Positions 1 through 11,420 of a stretch of DNA of 64,000 nucleotides are shown piece after piece. Positions within the stretch are counted from its first letter, which is position 1. The number at the start of each line of letters is the position of its first letter. Source of the DNA: Vicia villosa (Eukaryota > Streptophyta > Magnoliopsida > Fabales > Fabaceae); NCBI RefSeq assembly GCF_029867415.1, contig NW_026705326.1, forward strand, positions 620,001-684,000. Reading direction: 5' to 3'. The notes beneath the pieces were generated by a model. It worked only from the letters and a program-made list of their open reading frames with translations. It ran no database searches and had not been told where the DNA came from. A program made the translations under genes and the position numbers.

Positions 1-989
1 TATGGTGAAAATTGATGATATGGATACTAATAACAAATTCCTTATGGAAAAATATTTGGAAAACGTGCAAAGTCTAAAAAATTTATTCGAAGAAACTGAA
101 AATGTAGAAAAAGAAAATTCTGAGATAAACTACTCAGAAAAGAATTTAGTAAATGAAGAATCTAGCAACTCTGCTACATCTAGATTTCCAAATAGTAGAC
201 CAACTCAAATGGGTTACTCTATAGGACACCCTTCAAGATTGCATGTGGCTATCTACACCAACAACAACCATAACTTGAGGACATTAGGAAAAAGAAACCC
301 TAACGAAATTAATTTGTATGGATATGAACAAGTTATGTTAAATATTACTAATATCCATCCACAACTTTTAGATACATACATTGAACAATGGACTTCTTTG
401 GTAATTAGAGATTATGAAAGCAAACATTATAACATTACAACAGGTGAAGAAATGATTAAAATTGCTGAAAATTATCTAGGAGATATAACTAGAGCTGCTC
501 GGGAAGCATTTAAAGCTAATTTTCCAGAAAAATTAGCATAATTAGTAACTCAAGGAAATAATATTCACAATTTTACATATTTAATACACAGAATCATTAC
601 AGGCAAAGATGCCAATGTAGGATTAACCATGAGACAGGCTGAAGCCATGAGAGATTTAGAACAAATTCAATTATATGATTGGAACCATATAATATAATTT
701 TTACAAGATTTTTATGCCTTAGCATTAGCAAGCACTTCAGGAAACTATTTTTCTACAGAATTAGGAGAAAGATTATTTACCAAATTACCAGGACCATTAG
801 GTCACGAAATTCATGAAAATTGGAATAAATTAGAAGTTCATAATGAATTTGATAACATTGGAATAAGAATACAATACATTATTTCTGAATTAGAAAAGAA
901 ATGTACTTATATTCAAATTCAAAAAGAATTAATACAAAAGAATGTAGGATTCTGTAAACAAATTTATACTCCCCAACAATATGGCAAGC

Positions 990-2418
990 CAGGGGTGGCC
1001 CTGAGCACGGGCTCGCAGGGCGGGAGCCCAGGACCCCATAATTTTAGGGGCACCAAAAAAAAATTTTACCCCTATATATATTAAAAGAGAATTTTCTATT
1101 ACAAAAATACTTGCTAAAAATAATTTTTTTTAAATACTGGTTAACAAAATTATAGGGGCACTACTTCATAAAAGAATGTAGTTTCTCATAAATAAAATAT
1201 AGAGTAGAATAAAATCAATTAATTTCTCTAAAATAAAATCAATTAATATATCCATAATTTTAACAACTAAAGGATTTAATTGAGACACGGAAATTTAAAC
1301 AATGATATAGAAAATATTTTATATTATTGATCCCAAAATTAAAAGTGAAGCACTACTTCAACTTGATGAACAAAATACTGATCCCAAAAATAAGAGTGAA
1401 ATTAAATCTTTAGCAACTCATGAAATTGGAAACTTTGAATTTTTAGTAGCTATGATTATTTGGTTTGAATTGTTAATTGTTGTTAAAGAAATTAGCAAAA
1501 GTTTACAAAAAAAGACATGTGTAATGATGTGGCTATAAAAATATTAAAAGGTTTGATCAAATGTTTGAAAAAAATAGAGAATTTGGATTTGTAAATGCTA
1601 AGGCTAGTGCTGAAAAGATAGAGAATGAAATAGAGATTGAATGTGTGTATTCAAAAACGTCAAATTAGTACAAAATAACACTATGATGAAAATCCATCTC
1701 AACCCACACAACTGAATTTCGAGTCTATTGAAGAGTCTATTCGAAATCATTATTTCTTATATATTGTAGATCAAACAATTGGCTCACTTGATAGAAGATT
1801 TGAGAAGTATAGTACATATTTTTGGATTCTTGTATAGTAAATATAGAGAAGTTTTAACAGTTGAATCAAAATCAAGCTATATGATATTGAGTTCTTTAAA
1901 GACTTTTAATTGTTTTTCTAATGCACGCATAGATTATAGAATAATATTGATTATTTCTATCAGTGTTGCATCTGCTGAAAAAAGTTTTTCTAAATTAAAA
2001 TTATTTAAATCTATTTCAGGTCTACTATGTCACAAGATAGATTAAATAGTCTTGCATTGATTTCAATTGAAAATAATTTTTTGAAGATTATGAACAAATT
2101 ATTAACGATTTTGCAACAAAAAAATGCTAAGAGGATGATATTTAAATAATTTTAAAGGTTTGGTCAATTTTTTTATAGGAAAAAAGACGGGATCAAGAAG
2201 AAGAAGAATAGTAAGTCTCTTTATAATGGTTTATGTTTTGATGTAGTATAAACATTGATTTAAAGATCTATATTTCTATTCTTTTTGCACAATGTGAAAT
2301 AAAAATGTGTTTTTTATCCAATTATTTATTTTATCCTTATGTATTTATTGTTAAAAAATTATAGGGGCACCACTCTTTTGATTTGCCCAAGGCACCCAAA
2401 TTCAAAGAACAGGCCCTG
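990..2418 (+). mobile_element. hAT-superfamily DNA transposon inserted in the pararetrovirus remnant
   Basis: The element starts CAGGGGTGGCCC and ends AACAGGCCCTG, giving short inverted ends that begin CAGGG. It is flanked by a perfect 8-bp direct repeat TGGCAAGC (982-989 and 2419-2426), the size expected for hAT. The interior (about 1.4 kb) holds only remains of a transposase, including a C-terminal dimerisation segment. Without the element the viral coat-like reading resumes, so the insertion came after the virus was fixed in the genome. Confidence 0.88.
1779..2150 (+). pseudogene. hAT transposase C-terminal (dimerisation) remnant
   Basis: An 88-codon open stretch ends in a segment rich in the hAT C-terminal pattern (SVASAEKSFSKLKLFKS), and in a neighbouring frame the typical continuation with NSLALISIENN is visible to about 2085. 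Only the end of the gene is recognisable; upstream sequence from about 1300 holds scattered similar codons with stops. It is a degraded copy inside the 990-2418 element and cannot encode an active transposase. Confidence 0.7.
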
Positions 2419-2848
2419 TGGCAAGCATCCTGATGATAAAAATCAGAAGAATCAGCCTAGATTTAAGAGAAATTATGTAAAAAAAATTACTTAAGAAAAT
2501 CTAATGCCAGAAAACCGTATTTAAACAAAGAAAAACATGTTAGAAAATATAACCCTAACAAAACTTATAAAAATACAATTACTTGTTTTGCTTGTCGCAA
2601 ACCTGGACATTTATCTTCTGTTTGTCCAAACAAACAAAATTTATTTAGAAGAGAATCAAATCTCATATCTACTATAAAAGAAGATATTTTAGAAATAACT
2701 TCAGATATTTCAGACAACTCTGAAATTTGGAGTATTTGCTCCCTAGAAGAAATAGATAATGAAGAAATTGAAATTCCTTCCGAAGATGAAAATAATAATA
2801 ATTATATTCTGTTAGAAAAATTTAAAAAATTCACTTTTAAATAAAATA

Positions 2849-3237
2849 ATGGAGCCAAAAAATAAACCTTTAGATTGTGACCATAATTGGAACTACAAAG
2901 TTGGAAGTGACAACATTAGATACTTTAAGTGTAATTGGTTTTCTTTTTTTTTTGATAAAAGATGGAAATGCCAAATTTGTTTAAACAAATATGTTCGAAT
3001 TGCATTAAAAAACATTTTAGCATAGAAAACAAAATTAAAAAAACCCTAGAAAATTTAAATCCTCCAAAAGATAAAAATTATTTAGAAAATAAGGTAGAAA
3101 TCAAGTTTAAATGCTTAGAAAATAAGGTAGACAAATTAGAAGCAAGACTTGAATGTTTAGAAGAAAAAATTAAAACACTAACAGAAATTATTTTGAAAAA
3201 TGAAAATTACCAGCCTATGAAACTAATTTTAAATTAA
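2849..3237 (+). pseudogene. Small coiled-coil region between coat-like and protease parts
   Basis: An ATG at 2849 opens a short reading frame that is stopped just after a run of ten T at about 2946-2955; a second ATG at 2962 opens 91 codons. The longer piece is lysine- and leucine-rich with heptad spacing (two repeats of a CLENKV-type block near 3073-3135), so it is probably a coiled coil. The T run is a likely site of a length change that split one gene. No specific function is recognised; small coiled-coil proteins occur in several caulimovirids, but this is only an analogy. Confidence 0.4.
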
Positions 3238-3289
3238 CCAAAATTACTCAAGAAGAAGTTAACATTATAAATAATATAGAAAAACCTTG

Positions 3290-3902
3290 TGAAATTCCTG
3301 TACCACTAATTTGTAATAAAGAAAAATTAATACAAATTATAATACCAGCAAAAATTAATATTCATGGTTATGAAAATACTTTACCAATTTTAGTAGATTC
3401 TGGAGCAACTTCATCTACTATAGATGTAAAAATAATCCCATAGGGCTTAAGAAATAAAATTGTTAAAGTAAAACCATCATATTCTACACAGTTTGATGGA
3501 ACTAAATTACGGACAGATTCACAATTTAAAAATATCCAAGTAAAATTCCAAACAAATTGTAATTATTGGTCCGATTATTATCAATGGCCAAAAATTTGGG
3601 TCAGAGACATGAATCTTTCTGTTCTTGTTGTTATGGGATTAGACTTTATTCTTCATAATTTTGGACAAATTAGTATTAACAAGGATTATGTGACAATAAA
3701 TAAAAATGGTTCATTAATACCTATTATTTCAAACTTTAAACCACAAATAAAATCTAAAACCTGCAATTGCAAGAGAAATAAGGATGAATGTTCTTGCAAT
3801 AATATAGAACAACAAAATTTAGATTTAGACATGGACAATGGTATAGAAAGTGAGTTACACTTAATAGATGCTACAAATTTCACGAAAAGATATTACTATT
3901 AA
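3290..3902 (+). pseudogene. Aspartic-protease part of the remnant pol
   Basis: A retropepsin-type active-site motif (LPILVDSGATSS) is encoded at about 3382-3417, preceded by a hydrophobic strand. A stop lies shortly after at about 3441, and a 97-codon open piece follows at 3609-3902 with a second protease-like hydrophobic motif (VLVVMGLDFILHNFG) and a cysteine-rich insert. In the family the protease matures the polyprotein. It is broken here. Confidence 0.6.
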
Positions 3903-4242
3903 ATCACCTAATTTCAAGTATGGCAATTGGAAACAAGAAGTATTTAAAATGCACCAATTGTTGAAATTGGGAATTATTCAAAAATCAAACTCTAGACATA
4001 GAACCCCTGCTTTTATTGTTCAAAAAGAAGCGGAATAAAAAAGAGGACAATCTAGAATGGTTTTTGATTATAGAAGATTAAATGACAATACATTTGAAGA
4101 CGGATATTGTATACTTGACAAAGACACTTTAATTAACAAAATTCAATGTAAAAATTGATTTTCTAAATTTGATTTAAAATCAGACTTTTAGCAAGTAAAA
4201 ATGCATAAAGAAAGCATTGAGTGGACTGATTTTTCTCCTACT

Positions 4243-4244
<2 letters not shown>
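3903..4244 (+). pseudogene. Reverse-transcriptase N-terminal remnant
   Basis: The sequence after 3990 encodes fingers-type reverse-transcriptase motifs (SRMVFDYRRLND at about 4051-4086, then FSKFDLKSDF near 4158-4188) with interspersed stops. The catalytic palm motif and RNase H are absent, because the sequence runs straight into a TA microsatellite at 4245. This supports a reverse-transcribing origin for the whole 1-4244 block. Confidence 0.6.

Positions 4245-4328
<84 letters not shown>
4245..4328. repeat. (TA)n microsatellite
   Basis: About 42 uninterrupted TA units. It truncates the reverse-transcriptase remnant on its left. Confidence 0.97.
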
Positions 4329-4331
<3 letters not shown>

Positions 4332-4499
4332 TTGACATGATTGTGTGACGAAGTTAGAAGCTATGTACTTGGAAATGACAATTGATTTGTAGAGGAAGGA
4401 CGACCAAACAATTTACTTTATATTAAGAAACATGTGGACCTTAACATCAAAATCGTGATTATTTGTGGGTTGAAAAAGACTCAAACTAATCCAAACGCA

Positions 4500-4753
4500 C
4501 TGGTTTGGATTGTTGCCCTGGTTTTAGTGAGTTGGGGATATCATAGTTTAGGTGTAACCTTAATCCTACTGTGTATTGGAAATGTATCAGGGTGGTTTGG
4601 AATTGTTGTCTGGGAGCGGATAATTTTGAATTAAATTACACAAGATACAACTAGGTATTTATCCTGCTAGCAGACAGTAACATCAAATATTCCTTTGGCA
4701 TGGCTCATGCCTTCTGTTTTATTTTTAATAAATCTTTGCTGTTTCAAAAAAAA
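4500..4753 (+). mobile_element. 5'-truncated non-LTR retrotransposon insertion with poly-A tail
   Basis: About 254 bp ending in an A run is bracketed by direct repeats of at least 11 bp (ATCCAAACGCA at 4489-4499 and 4754-4764). A poly-A tail plus a long, variable target duplication is the mark of LINE-type target-primed insertion. The body looks like an L1 3' untranslated end (TTTTTAATAAATCTTTGCTG before the tail) and has no coding capacity of note. Confidence 0.75.
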
Positions 4754-4764
4754 ATCCAAACGCA

Positions 4765-5273
4765 TGTTGATAGTACATGGACCCCATATTGGAATCTTTA
4801 GGATATTTATTGCCTACATTTTACTTGTTTGTTTCAGTCGTAAAAATAAAATACATTGCATATTTAGTTTTAAGGTAGATTTGTCGAAATCACTATAAAT
4901 TAATGTTATTTTGTAAATATTATTTCATAGAACTACATTTGTGAAGCTATAGTCTATTCAATAATTAATTATGTTGGTCATCAGTGATCATGAATAACAT
5001 TCAGAATTATCATTATCATCTACTAATATATTTGGTTGAAAGAGAAATGATATTTCAAATTTTGCTTTATTTCTTTCGGATATAATTTTACCCTCTGCTA
5101 ATGTAATTTTGTTTTTATCATTCAAAAATAAATAAATTCTACCACCTCCTCTCTTTTTCTCTTTTCTGCAAAACACAACCTAAAATAAAATTAATGATTT
5201 ATGTTCTACAAAAGAAGCAATACTATGTCTCATCAATTGCTGTGCATTTACTTTTTTTGTGTTGTTTAACAAA
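4765..5273. other. AT-rich intergenic DNA
   Basis: No gene or repeat boundary recognised. Short open stretches are present on both strands, but none has a recognisable protein signature. Confidence 0.5.
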
Positions 5274-5281
5274 ATATATTT

Positions 5282-6538
5282 GAAAATTTCTTTACCCACC
5301 TCCCTATGGGGTCACCCTCAGCGAAAACTCCACTTTACCCCTGCTTCGGAAATGCATTTCCGAAATTTTTTTTTTTCTAAATTTTTCCAGACTTCAGAAG
5401 GGCATTTCCGAAAGAATCCCAAAAATTGAGATTTTGATTAATTCGGAGATGCATCTCCGAAAAAACAAAAAAAAATCTAAAAATCCCAAAAATTAATTTT
5501 AGGATATTAATTAATTCATATATCATAAATTATATATAATTTATGAGTAATGAATAATAATAGTTATATATTTTGATATAATTTATGAGTTATGAATAAT
5601 AATTATTATATATGTCTATTCTAATTCATATTTTAAAATTTAAAATAATTTTAATTAAAAAAACTAAAATAATTTCACTTACAAAATGAGTTATAATTTT
5701 TTATTTATATATTTATATATTTATAATAATTATTATGTATTTACAAAAAAAATTAAAAATGAGTTATAATTAATTATTATGTATTCACTTACAAAATTAA
5801 TAATATTATTATATATTTATATATTTCTATTCTGATTCATAATTAAAAATGAGTTATAATTTTTTATTTAGTTTTAAAAAATTAAGAAAAGATTTTATCT
5901 TAATTTTATTTAATGAGTAAATTTTATATTTAATTCTATATAATTTAAAATTTACTTATGAAATTAAAATGTTTTTGATTTATATAAGTTAGTAAAATAA
6001 TTTTTAACTTTAAAATTGTTTAGGAAATTTTGATTCACCTTGAGTTTATTGATTCACCTTCATTTTATTGATTCACCTTGATTTTATACCTATTAATTGT
6101 ATTGATTCACCTTGATTTTAATTTTTTAATAATTATTGAAATGATTCACCTTCATTTTATTGATTCATCTTGATTTTATACCTATTAATTGTATTGATTC
6201 ACCTTAATAATTATTGAATTCTTTCGGAAGTGTATATCCGAAACATTCCAAGACCAATTTGGTCTTGGAATATTTCGGATATGCATCTCCGAAGACACCC
6301 CTCTCCCAAAAAAAAAGGTGTTTTCGGAAATGCATCTCCGAAAACCCAAAAAAGGGGGTGTTTTCGGAAATGCATCTCCGAAAACACCTTTTTTTCGTGT
6401 TTTCCGAAGTGCATTTCCGAAATAAGACAAATTTTGAAAAAAAAAAAGCGTTTCGAAAATGCATTTCCGAAGTGAGAGTATTTTGGGGTTTTCACTAGAG
6501 GTGACCAAGAAGATAGGGAGGTGGGTAAAGAAATTCTC
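5282..6538. mobile_element. Non-autonomous TIR transposon with palindrome arrays (Mutator- or hAT-like)
   Basis: Inverted ends of about 25 bp (GAAAATTTCTTTACCCACC on the left; the right end reads GAGAATTTCTTTACCCACC on the minus strand) are flanked by an 8-bp repeat ATATATTT (5274-5281 and 6539-6546). Just inside each end lie several copies of a palindrome like TCGGAAATGCATTTCCGA, three on the left (5342-5462) and six on the right (6222-6470). The middle is very AT-rich and non-coding. The 8-bp duplication lies in low-complexity DNA, so 9 bp (Mutator) is not excluded. Confidence 0.82.
6031..6210. repeat. Short imperfect tandem repeat inside the 5282-6538 element
   Basis: The block TGATTCACCTTGATTTTAT recurs about eight times with variation, and a larger unit including ACCTATTAATTGTATTGA is duplicated. 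Confidence 0.75.
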
Positions 6539-6744
6539 ATATATTTTTGTATACTTATTTATTTCTTACCATAAATAAAATCGGTGGCACTGAAAATTAT
6601 TTGAAGGGATTGAACTAACAAGCAATTATTGATATCATTGTTTAGTCCTTTAATTTTTAGCAAGATAAAATATTTATTTGCGGGTAACTATTTTACAAAA
6701 GATAAAATATTTGTTAATATTTTACCTAAAAAAATAATAAACTG

Positions 6745-7526
6745 ATTTTCAAGAGACCGTCTATTTTATTCCGTTCTTCACATCCGACTGGATGCTTCCG
6801 GATTTTAATGTTAATACTATCATTTTTATCCCTAAAATTAGAGGCGTTAATTTCTTGGATCTGTTTCGTCTGATTGCCGTATCTAACTTCACATTCAAGA
6901 TTATTGCATACCGGTTGGCAGCCATCATGCCTTTTCTAGTTTCTAAAGAGCAATGCGGGTTAATTCGTGGTCGGCACATCCACGACTGTATTGGCTTGGC
7001 ATCGGAGGCTTTTAATCTTCTAGTTTCGAAGAAGTGGTGTGGTAACGTGGCCCTTAAAGTGGATATCTCAAAAGCGTTCGATACACTACGCTGGGACTTC
7101 TTATTGAAAGTGCTGCAGAATTTTGGTTTCAATGAAAAATTCTGTTTGTGGATTAACATTCTCCTTCAGTCTGCACTTCTGTCCATCAATACCAACGGAT
7201 CCCTCCATGGTTATTTCTCTTGCAGGCGTGGTGTCCGGAAAGGAGATCCTCTTTCACCGTTACTTTTCTATCTCGTCGAAGAAGTCCTTAGTCGAAAACA
7301 TTCTCTTCTCTCTACTAGCACGAAGCTTGTTCCAATTCAAGGTCCCAACCATATTTCGGTCCCTTCTCATATTCTTTATGCCGATGCCATTCTAATCTTC
7401 TGTAATGGTAAAATTTCCCATATCAAAACTCTTATCTCCACTTTTGAGGATTATGCGCTTGGCTCTAGGAAGATTGTTAATTGCAGTAACTCATTCAACT
7501 TTGGATGGGGGATGTCTTTCATCTAG
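6745..7526 (+). pseudogene. LINE reverse transcriptase (non-LTR)
   Basis: A 244-codon open frame (6792-7526) carries the non-LTR motifs in order: NTIIFIPKI, the basic RGRHIHD loop, VDISKAFDTLRWDFL with the first catalytic Asp, RGVRKGDPLSPLLF, and ILYADAILIF, where the second Asp of the YADD box is replaced by Ala. That change alone should abolish polymerase activity. Similar codons extend upstream to about 6745 in the same frame without a start codon. Confidence 0.82.
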
Positions 7527-7590
7527 GTAGAACATTTTGGCGGAGATCTCAGGTTTTCAGAAAGGTTCTTCTCCTTTTAATTAACTTGGG

Positions 7591-8925
7591 GTGCGAATTT
7601 TTAAGGGCAAACCCAAGGCAGTTCATTTACGTTCTATTGCGGATAAAGTCATAAACAGGCTTGCATCTTGGAAAGGCTCGCTTTTGTCGCTTGATGGTAA
7701 GGTGGAGCTTGTTAAATCAATTATCCAATGTATGCTGATTCATAATATGGTTTTATATGATTGGCCTATCTCGATCATCCGGGACGTTGAACGTGCGGTG
7801 AAGCGCTTCATATGGAGTTGGGAAACTTCAAAGAGTAAAGTGATTATTATGGCTTGGAAGGATATGTGTTATCCTTTATAGGAAGGGCGTCTTGGTATGA
7901 GGTCGATAATAAAGGTTAACGAATCTTACAATCTCAAGCTGGCTTGGGATTTGCATAATTATATGGAGTCTTGTGCAGTTTTACTAAGGCAAAGGGTTTT
8001 GAGAAAAGGTAAATTTATCAAGCACCATATTTACTCTTCCCTTTGGCCAAGCATTAAATCTGAATTATATACGCTTGAGGACAACACTTATTGGATTGTT
8101 GGAAATGGAGCTTCTATAAGTCTTTGGTTTGATAGTTGGTGCGGGAAGCCGTTACACCTTGGTATCGAGGTCAATTCTAATTTTGTGGACCAATCTATCA
8201 GTAGTATTATGACCAATGGTAGATGGGATTTCACTAAAATCCATTTCTCCCATTTCGTTGTCTCTTCAAGAGAGAATTTTGAGTTGTCATATCCCGTTTG
8301 ATCTTTGCCCGGACTATAGAGTTTGGATTTCTTCTTCGAATGGTGATCTTACCTCCAAGATTAGGTTTGATTTTAAGAGACCGGTTGGTCTTCGCAAGGA
8401 GTGGTGGCGGTGGATTTGGTCTAAATCAATTCCTCCTTCTAAGTCTGCCTTCATGTGGAAGCTCCTTCATTGTAAAGTTTCTACGGATGATCAATGGCAT
8501 ATAAGGACTTTCGCCTTCCCTCTACGTTGCGACTTATGTAAGGAAGCGGAGGAAACAGCCTCTCACCTTTTCTTTGGGTTTAAGTTTGCTTCTCTTCTTT
8601 AGGCTTAGTTGTGTAAAATTCTGAATTACTTTTCTTCTATTCTTGGCTGGTCTGATCTTTGGACTATTTGTTGGAAGTTTGTTTCGGGTCAATGCAAAAA
8701 TCTCTCCATTGCTGCTATTATTTTTATTCTTAATTCTATTTGGATGGTTCAGAATAGATTGAAGTTTCAGGATGTACCCCTTATGTTCATGGGTCCATCT
8801 CTTTTATTTTGGATTCTGTTTCTTTGGCTGGTGGCTCCTCCACAGTTTGCCCTTTATTGAATATGCAGGATTTTGTAATGCTGAAGAATTTTCATGTTCC
8901 AATCCGGCCCCCTAAAGCCCCTAAT
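7591..8925 (+). pseudogene. LINE C-terminal region with zinc-binding reverse-transcriptase-associated domain
   Basis: Open pieces at 7591-7881, 7897-8301, 8285-8602 and 8609-8860 change frame or are cut by stops. They carry typical plant LINE signatures: SWKGSLLSLDGKVELVKSI, WIVGNGASISLWFDSWCG and the zf-RVT-like WSKSIPPSKSAFMWKLLHCKV followed by CDLCKEAEETASHLFF. It continues the 6792-7526 gene and is cut at 8939 by the next insertion. Confidence 0.78.
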
Positions 8926-8939
8926 ATATTGGAGGTGAT

Positions 8940-10568
8940 TGTTAGACGCTAGGCTTCAGTATCTAGAGGGGGGTGAATAGATACCTCAGAATTCAATTGG
9001 ATTTCCTTTTTAAAAAATGGCGAAAGCGTTTAGGGATCGACTCGCGTCTATTCCGAACCGCTACTGGAAGTATTATCTGTGTTATTAAACCACAAACTTA
9101 TTTTGAAGTGATGATGAAAACTTTAAGAGAATCAACCAATTTCAGTTGCTATAAATTGTTTAAGTGTTTGCTTGATAACTTGTTTGCAATGGCTTTGATT
9201 TATGATAAAAGCAATGTATCAAACACTTGGTGATAATGTCCAAATTGAGTTATGTGTCAATGTGTGGTGACTTGTGATGATTATGCAGAATCTTATCACA
9301 CAAGTTTAACACTTAACAAGTTAATCAATTTGCAATTATGACCAGAAATAAGTGAAACGTAAACGAAAAGATAAAAGCAATAAGAACACGATATTTGTTC
9401 AGGCAGTTCGTCGATCGTCCTCGCTACGACTACATCTGCCCCCACTTCCAAACGAGAATTGGGATGTCTTTCATTATGATTGAAAACAGTTTGTACAAAG
9501 AAGATAACAAAGCAATAACGATAAACCGATTATGTTGATTCTTTGTATCTTCTTCCCCTTGATCTTGAGTCAGATCAAGTATCCTCCAAGAGCTTATCGT
9601 TGATTCCCTTTCTGCAGTGTTGTGAATTGCTCGAACCTTTGTTTTTCAATCTTCACACTCAGCTGAATCCTTGATGAAGCCTCTTGATAAAAACCCCCAA
9701 AATTCACCAATCTTGGAGGACAAAATCCGTAGATTTTATTCACCAAAAACCCCACAAATCTTCACCCACTGGGAACCTTCAATTCCTTTCCATGGAAGTT
9801 ATCGATCTTGATCACAAACCCTCAACGCAAGAATGATTGTGTGTAATTGTGTTGGAGTTGAGAAGAAGAACGAAGATGAGAAGCCTTTGTGTATCTTTCA
9901 GTTGTTGGTGTTGAAAATGAATAATTAACAGAAAAATATATATATAGGTGCTGGTACGTTGATGCAGAGCAAACACATAATTTGTTAAGTTTTGAGGAGA
10001 TAGGTCGACCTACTTCATTGATTGGGTCGACCTAAATGGAGCAGATTCAACCAAGATATGATTGTTGCCAGTTGGGTCAACCTGTTGGGGCTTTGGGTCG
10101 ACCTAAGATCAGTTGAAACTGGTTCTTGGGATTTTTTCTTCAGTTTAGGTCGACATGGGTACTTGGTTGAGTCGACCTAAATGGGACATAAGTGAATCTT
10201 CTTTGTTTGCTTCAGTTTGAGTCGACCTAAGGACTAGCTGGGTCGACCTAACTGATACAAATCCATATGCTGAGTAACTGAAGCTTTACAGGTCGACCTG
10301 GGCAAGTGGTAGGTCGACCTAAAGTGTCTTAGATAGCCAAAATCTTACTTTTCTTTGAGTCATTCACTTGTGCTTTTGTATTTGTTCACTTAAGATGTTT
10401 GCCATGAATCGAAAACTTTTTGATGAGTGTAGGCTTGTACTTACATACTCCCCCTTTTTGATGATGGCAAACATCGTTTGAACGACGTAAGCTCCCCCGT
10501 ACTAAGCTCCCCCGTACTCATACTCTCTCATATGTAAGCTCCCCCGTACTCATACTCTCTCTCTCATA
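8940..10568 (+). mobile_element. LTR-like insertion (solo LTR or non-autonomous LTR element) inside the LINE
   Basis: A 5-bp repeat GTGAT (8935-8939 and 10569-10573) brackets 1.63 kb that begins TGTTAGACGC and then a G run followed by GTGAATAG. Near its right end is a reverse-oriented purine tract (CTCCCCCTTTTTGATGATGG at about 10450-10469). The host LINE reading resumes exactly after the duplication. No protein-coding content is recognised. TG start and 5-bp duplication suggest an LTR; the last bases are ATA rather than CA, so the right border may have drifted. Confidence 0.6.
10003..10320. repeat. Cluster of GGTCGACC-type palindromes
   Basis: Ten occurrences of a 9-10 bp word close to AGGTCGACCT in about 320 bp; nine keep the exact GTCGAC core. 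Spacing is irregular (about 20-70 bp), so this is not a simple tandem array. It is confined to the 8940-10568 insertion. Confidence 0.9.
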
Positions 10569-10585
10569 GTGATTTGGAAGCCCCC

Positions 10586-11080
10586 TCCTAGGAACTGGAT
10601 CAAGATCAATTATGATGGTACCTCTCTTTCTCCTTCTTTTTTTTCTACTTGCAGAGGCAATTGTGAGAAATAATGATGGTAATTTTTTGGGTGTGTTTGC
10701 CTCTTTTTTTGGTGTTTATAATTCTCTCATGGCCAAACTTTCGGGTGCCATGATGGCAATTGAGTTTGCTTATGAGAAGAATTGGATCAATCTTTGGCTG
10801 GAATCTGATTCTATGACGGTGGTCAAAACCTTTAAATCTACTTTTTAGTGCCTTGGTACATTAGAAATAGATGGTTGAATTGTATAAACATTGTTGCTAA
10901 TTGGAATTTTATGGATTCCCATATTTACTAGGAAGGGAATAGTTGTGCTGACACTTTGGATAACATAGGGCTTAATATTACAAATTCTACTTATTTTTCT
11001 TCCATCCCTACTTGTTTAAGGACTGATTTTGTTAAGAATAGGCTAGAGATGTCATTCTTTAGGTTTGTTTCCTCTTGATA
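10586..11080 (+). pseudogene. LINE RNase H C-terminal region
   Basis: Codons for NWIKINYDG are followed, after a frame change, by an open piece (10612-10848) with IVRNNDGNFLGVF, MAIEFAYEKNWINLWLESDS and VVKTFKS, the RNase H layout found at the C-terminus of plant LINE proteins, then a degraded tail to about 11080 with NSCADTLDN. It resumes the LINE coding after the 8940-10568 insertion. Confidence 0.75.
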
Positions 11081-11174
11081 GGATCTTGGTTTATGTCCCA
11101 CTATCCTTTTGTATCAATTTTCTTTTTTCTAATACCACCATTTAAAAAAAAAGTAAAAACATAGTGAAAAAAAG

Positions 11175-11301
11175 TGAAAAAAATTTAAATAACTAGGTTT
11201 AATAAAAAAATTACAAAAAAAATCATGTTTTCGGGGTATTTACCAAAATGTCTAGGTTTGGGACCCCAGATAAGTGGATGTGCCAAATGAAATGGCGCAT
11301 A
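11175..11301 (+). repeat. Left terminal inverted repeat of the MULE
   Basis: The segment matches the reverse complement of 19480-19607 with about four substitutions and one A-run length difference. It includes TTTCGGGGTATTTACC and ends in the first copy of the subterminal palindrome. Confidence 0.93.
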
Positions 11302-11420
11302 CTTATGGAACATGCCAAATGAATTGGCGCATGCATGAAAAAATTAGGGCCAAAAATTTCTTGCCATTCCAAATGGCGCATAAGGCCAATGGATAACACA
11401 TAGGCGCCATTTCATCTGGC
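11281..11420. repeat. Left subterminal palindrome group of the MULE
   Basis: Four copies or half-copies of a word close to GCGCCATTTCATTTGGCGC, at about 11281, 11309, 11368 and 11402, within 140 bp. Confidence 0.85.

Larger units (their letters stand above)
2..2844 (+). pseudogene. Coat/gag-like protein of the pararetrovirus remnant, split by a hAT element
   Basis: An open stretch of 179 codons runs from position 2 to a stop at 539-541. The same kind of protein continues in pieces to about 981, and after the hAT insertion from 2427. A CCHC knuckle (CFACRKPGHLSSVC) lies at about 2581-2625 and is followed by an acidic, serine-rich tail ending near 2842. Capsid with C-terminal knuckle and acidic tail is the usual design of caulimovirid coat proteins. 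At least two stop codons and one frame change are seen besides the insertion, so it is dead. The start may lie outside the window, so the true N-terminus is unknown. Confidence 0.6.
1..4244 (+). mobile_element. Endogenous pararetrovirus-like remnant (Caulimoviridae-related), decayed
   Basis: Plus-strand remains of a reverse-transcribing element in the order coat/gag-like protein with a CCHC zinc knuckle, a small coiled-coil region, an aspartic-protease motif and the start of a reverse transcriptase. The order and the helix-rich capsid followed by a knuckle and an acidic tail fit Caulimoviridae-like endogenous viral elements; no integrase or LTR is seen. It is broken by in-frame stops, frame changes, a hAT insertion and a long TA microsatellite that ends the reverse-transcriptase part. 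The left end lies outside the window. An old LTR-retrotransposon gag-pol is the main alternative. No functional virus is encoded here. Confidence 0.6.
6745..11151 (+). mobile_element. Decayed L1-type LINE, interrupted by an LTR-like insertion
   Basis: Plus-strand reverse transcriptase, C-terminal zinc-type region and a plant-LINE RNase H end occur in the usual order, with the RNase H part displaced to 10.58-11.08 kb by the 8940-10568 insertion. The element ends in an A run at about 11142-11151. The 5' part (endonuclease, ORF1) is not seen; the copy appears to start within the reverse transcriptase. Many stops and frame changes make it inactive. Confidence 0.8.

Noticed and set aside
4988..5176. 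62-codon minus-strand open frame
   Set aside because: No similarity, no promoter and located between transposons; treated as chance.
5282..6480. Palindromes considered as a CRISPR-like array
   Set aside because: Spacing is irregular, the units are palindromic transposon subterminal repeats, and the genome is a plant.
6185..6540. Several overlapping open frames on both strands with Cys/Ser/Phe-rich repeats
   Set aside because: They arise because the palindrome TCGGAAATGCATTTCCGA reads open on both strands; the protein repeats are by-products of the DNA repeat.
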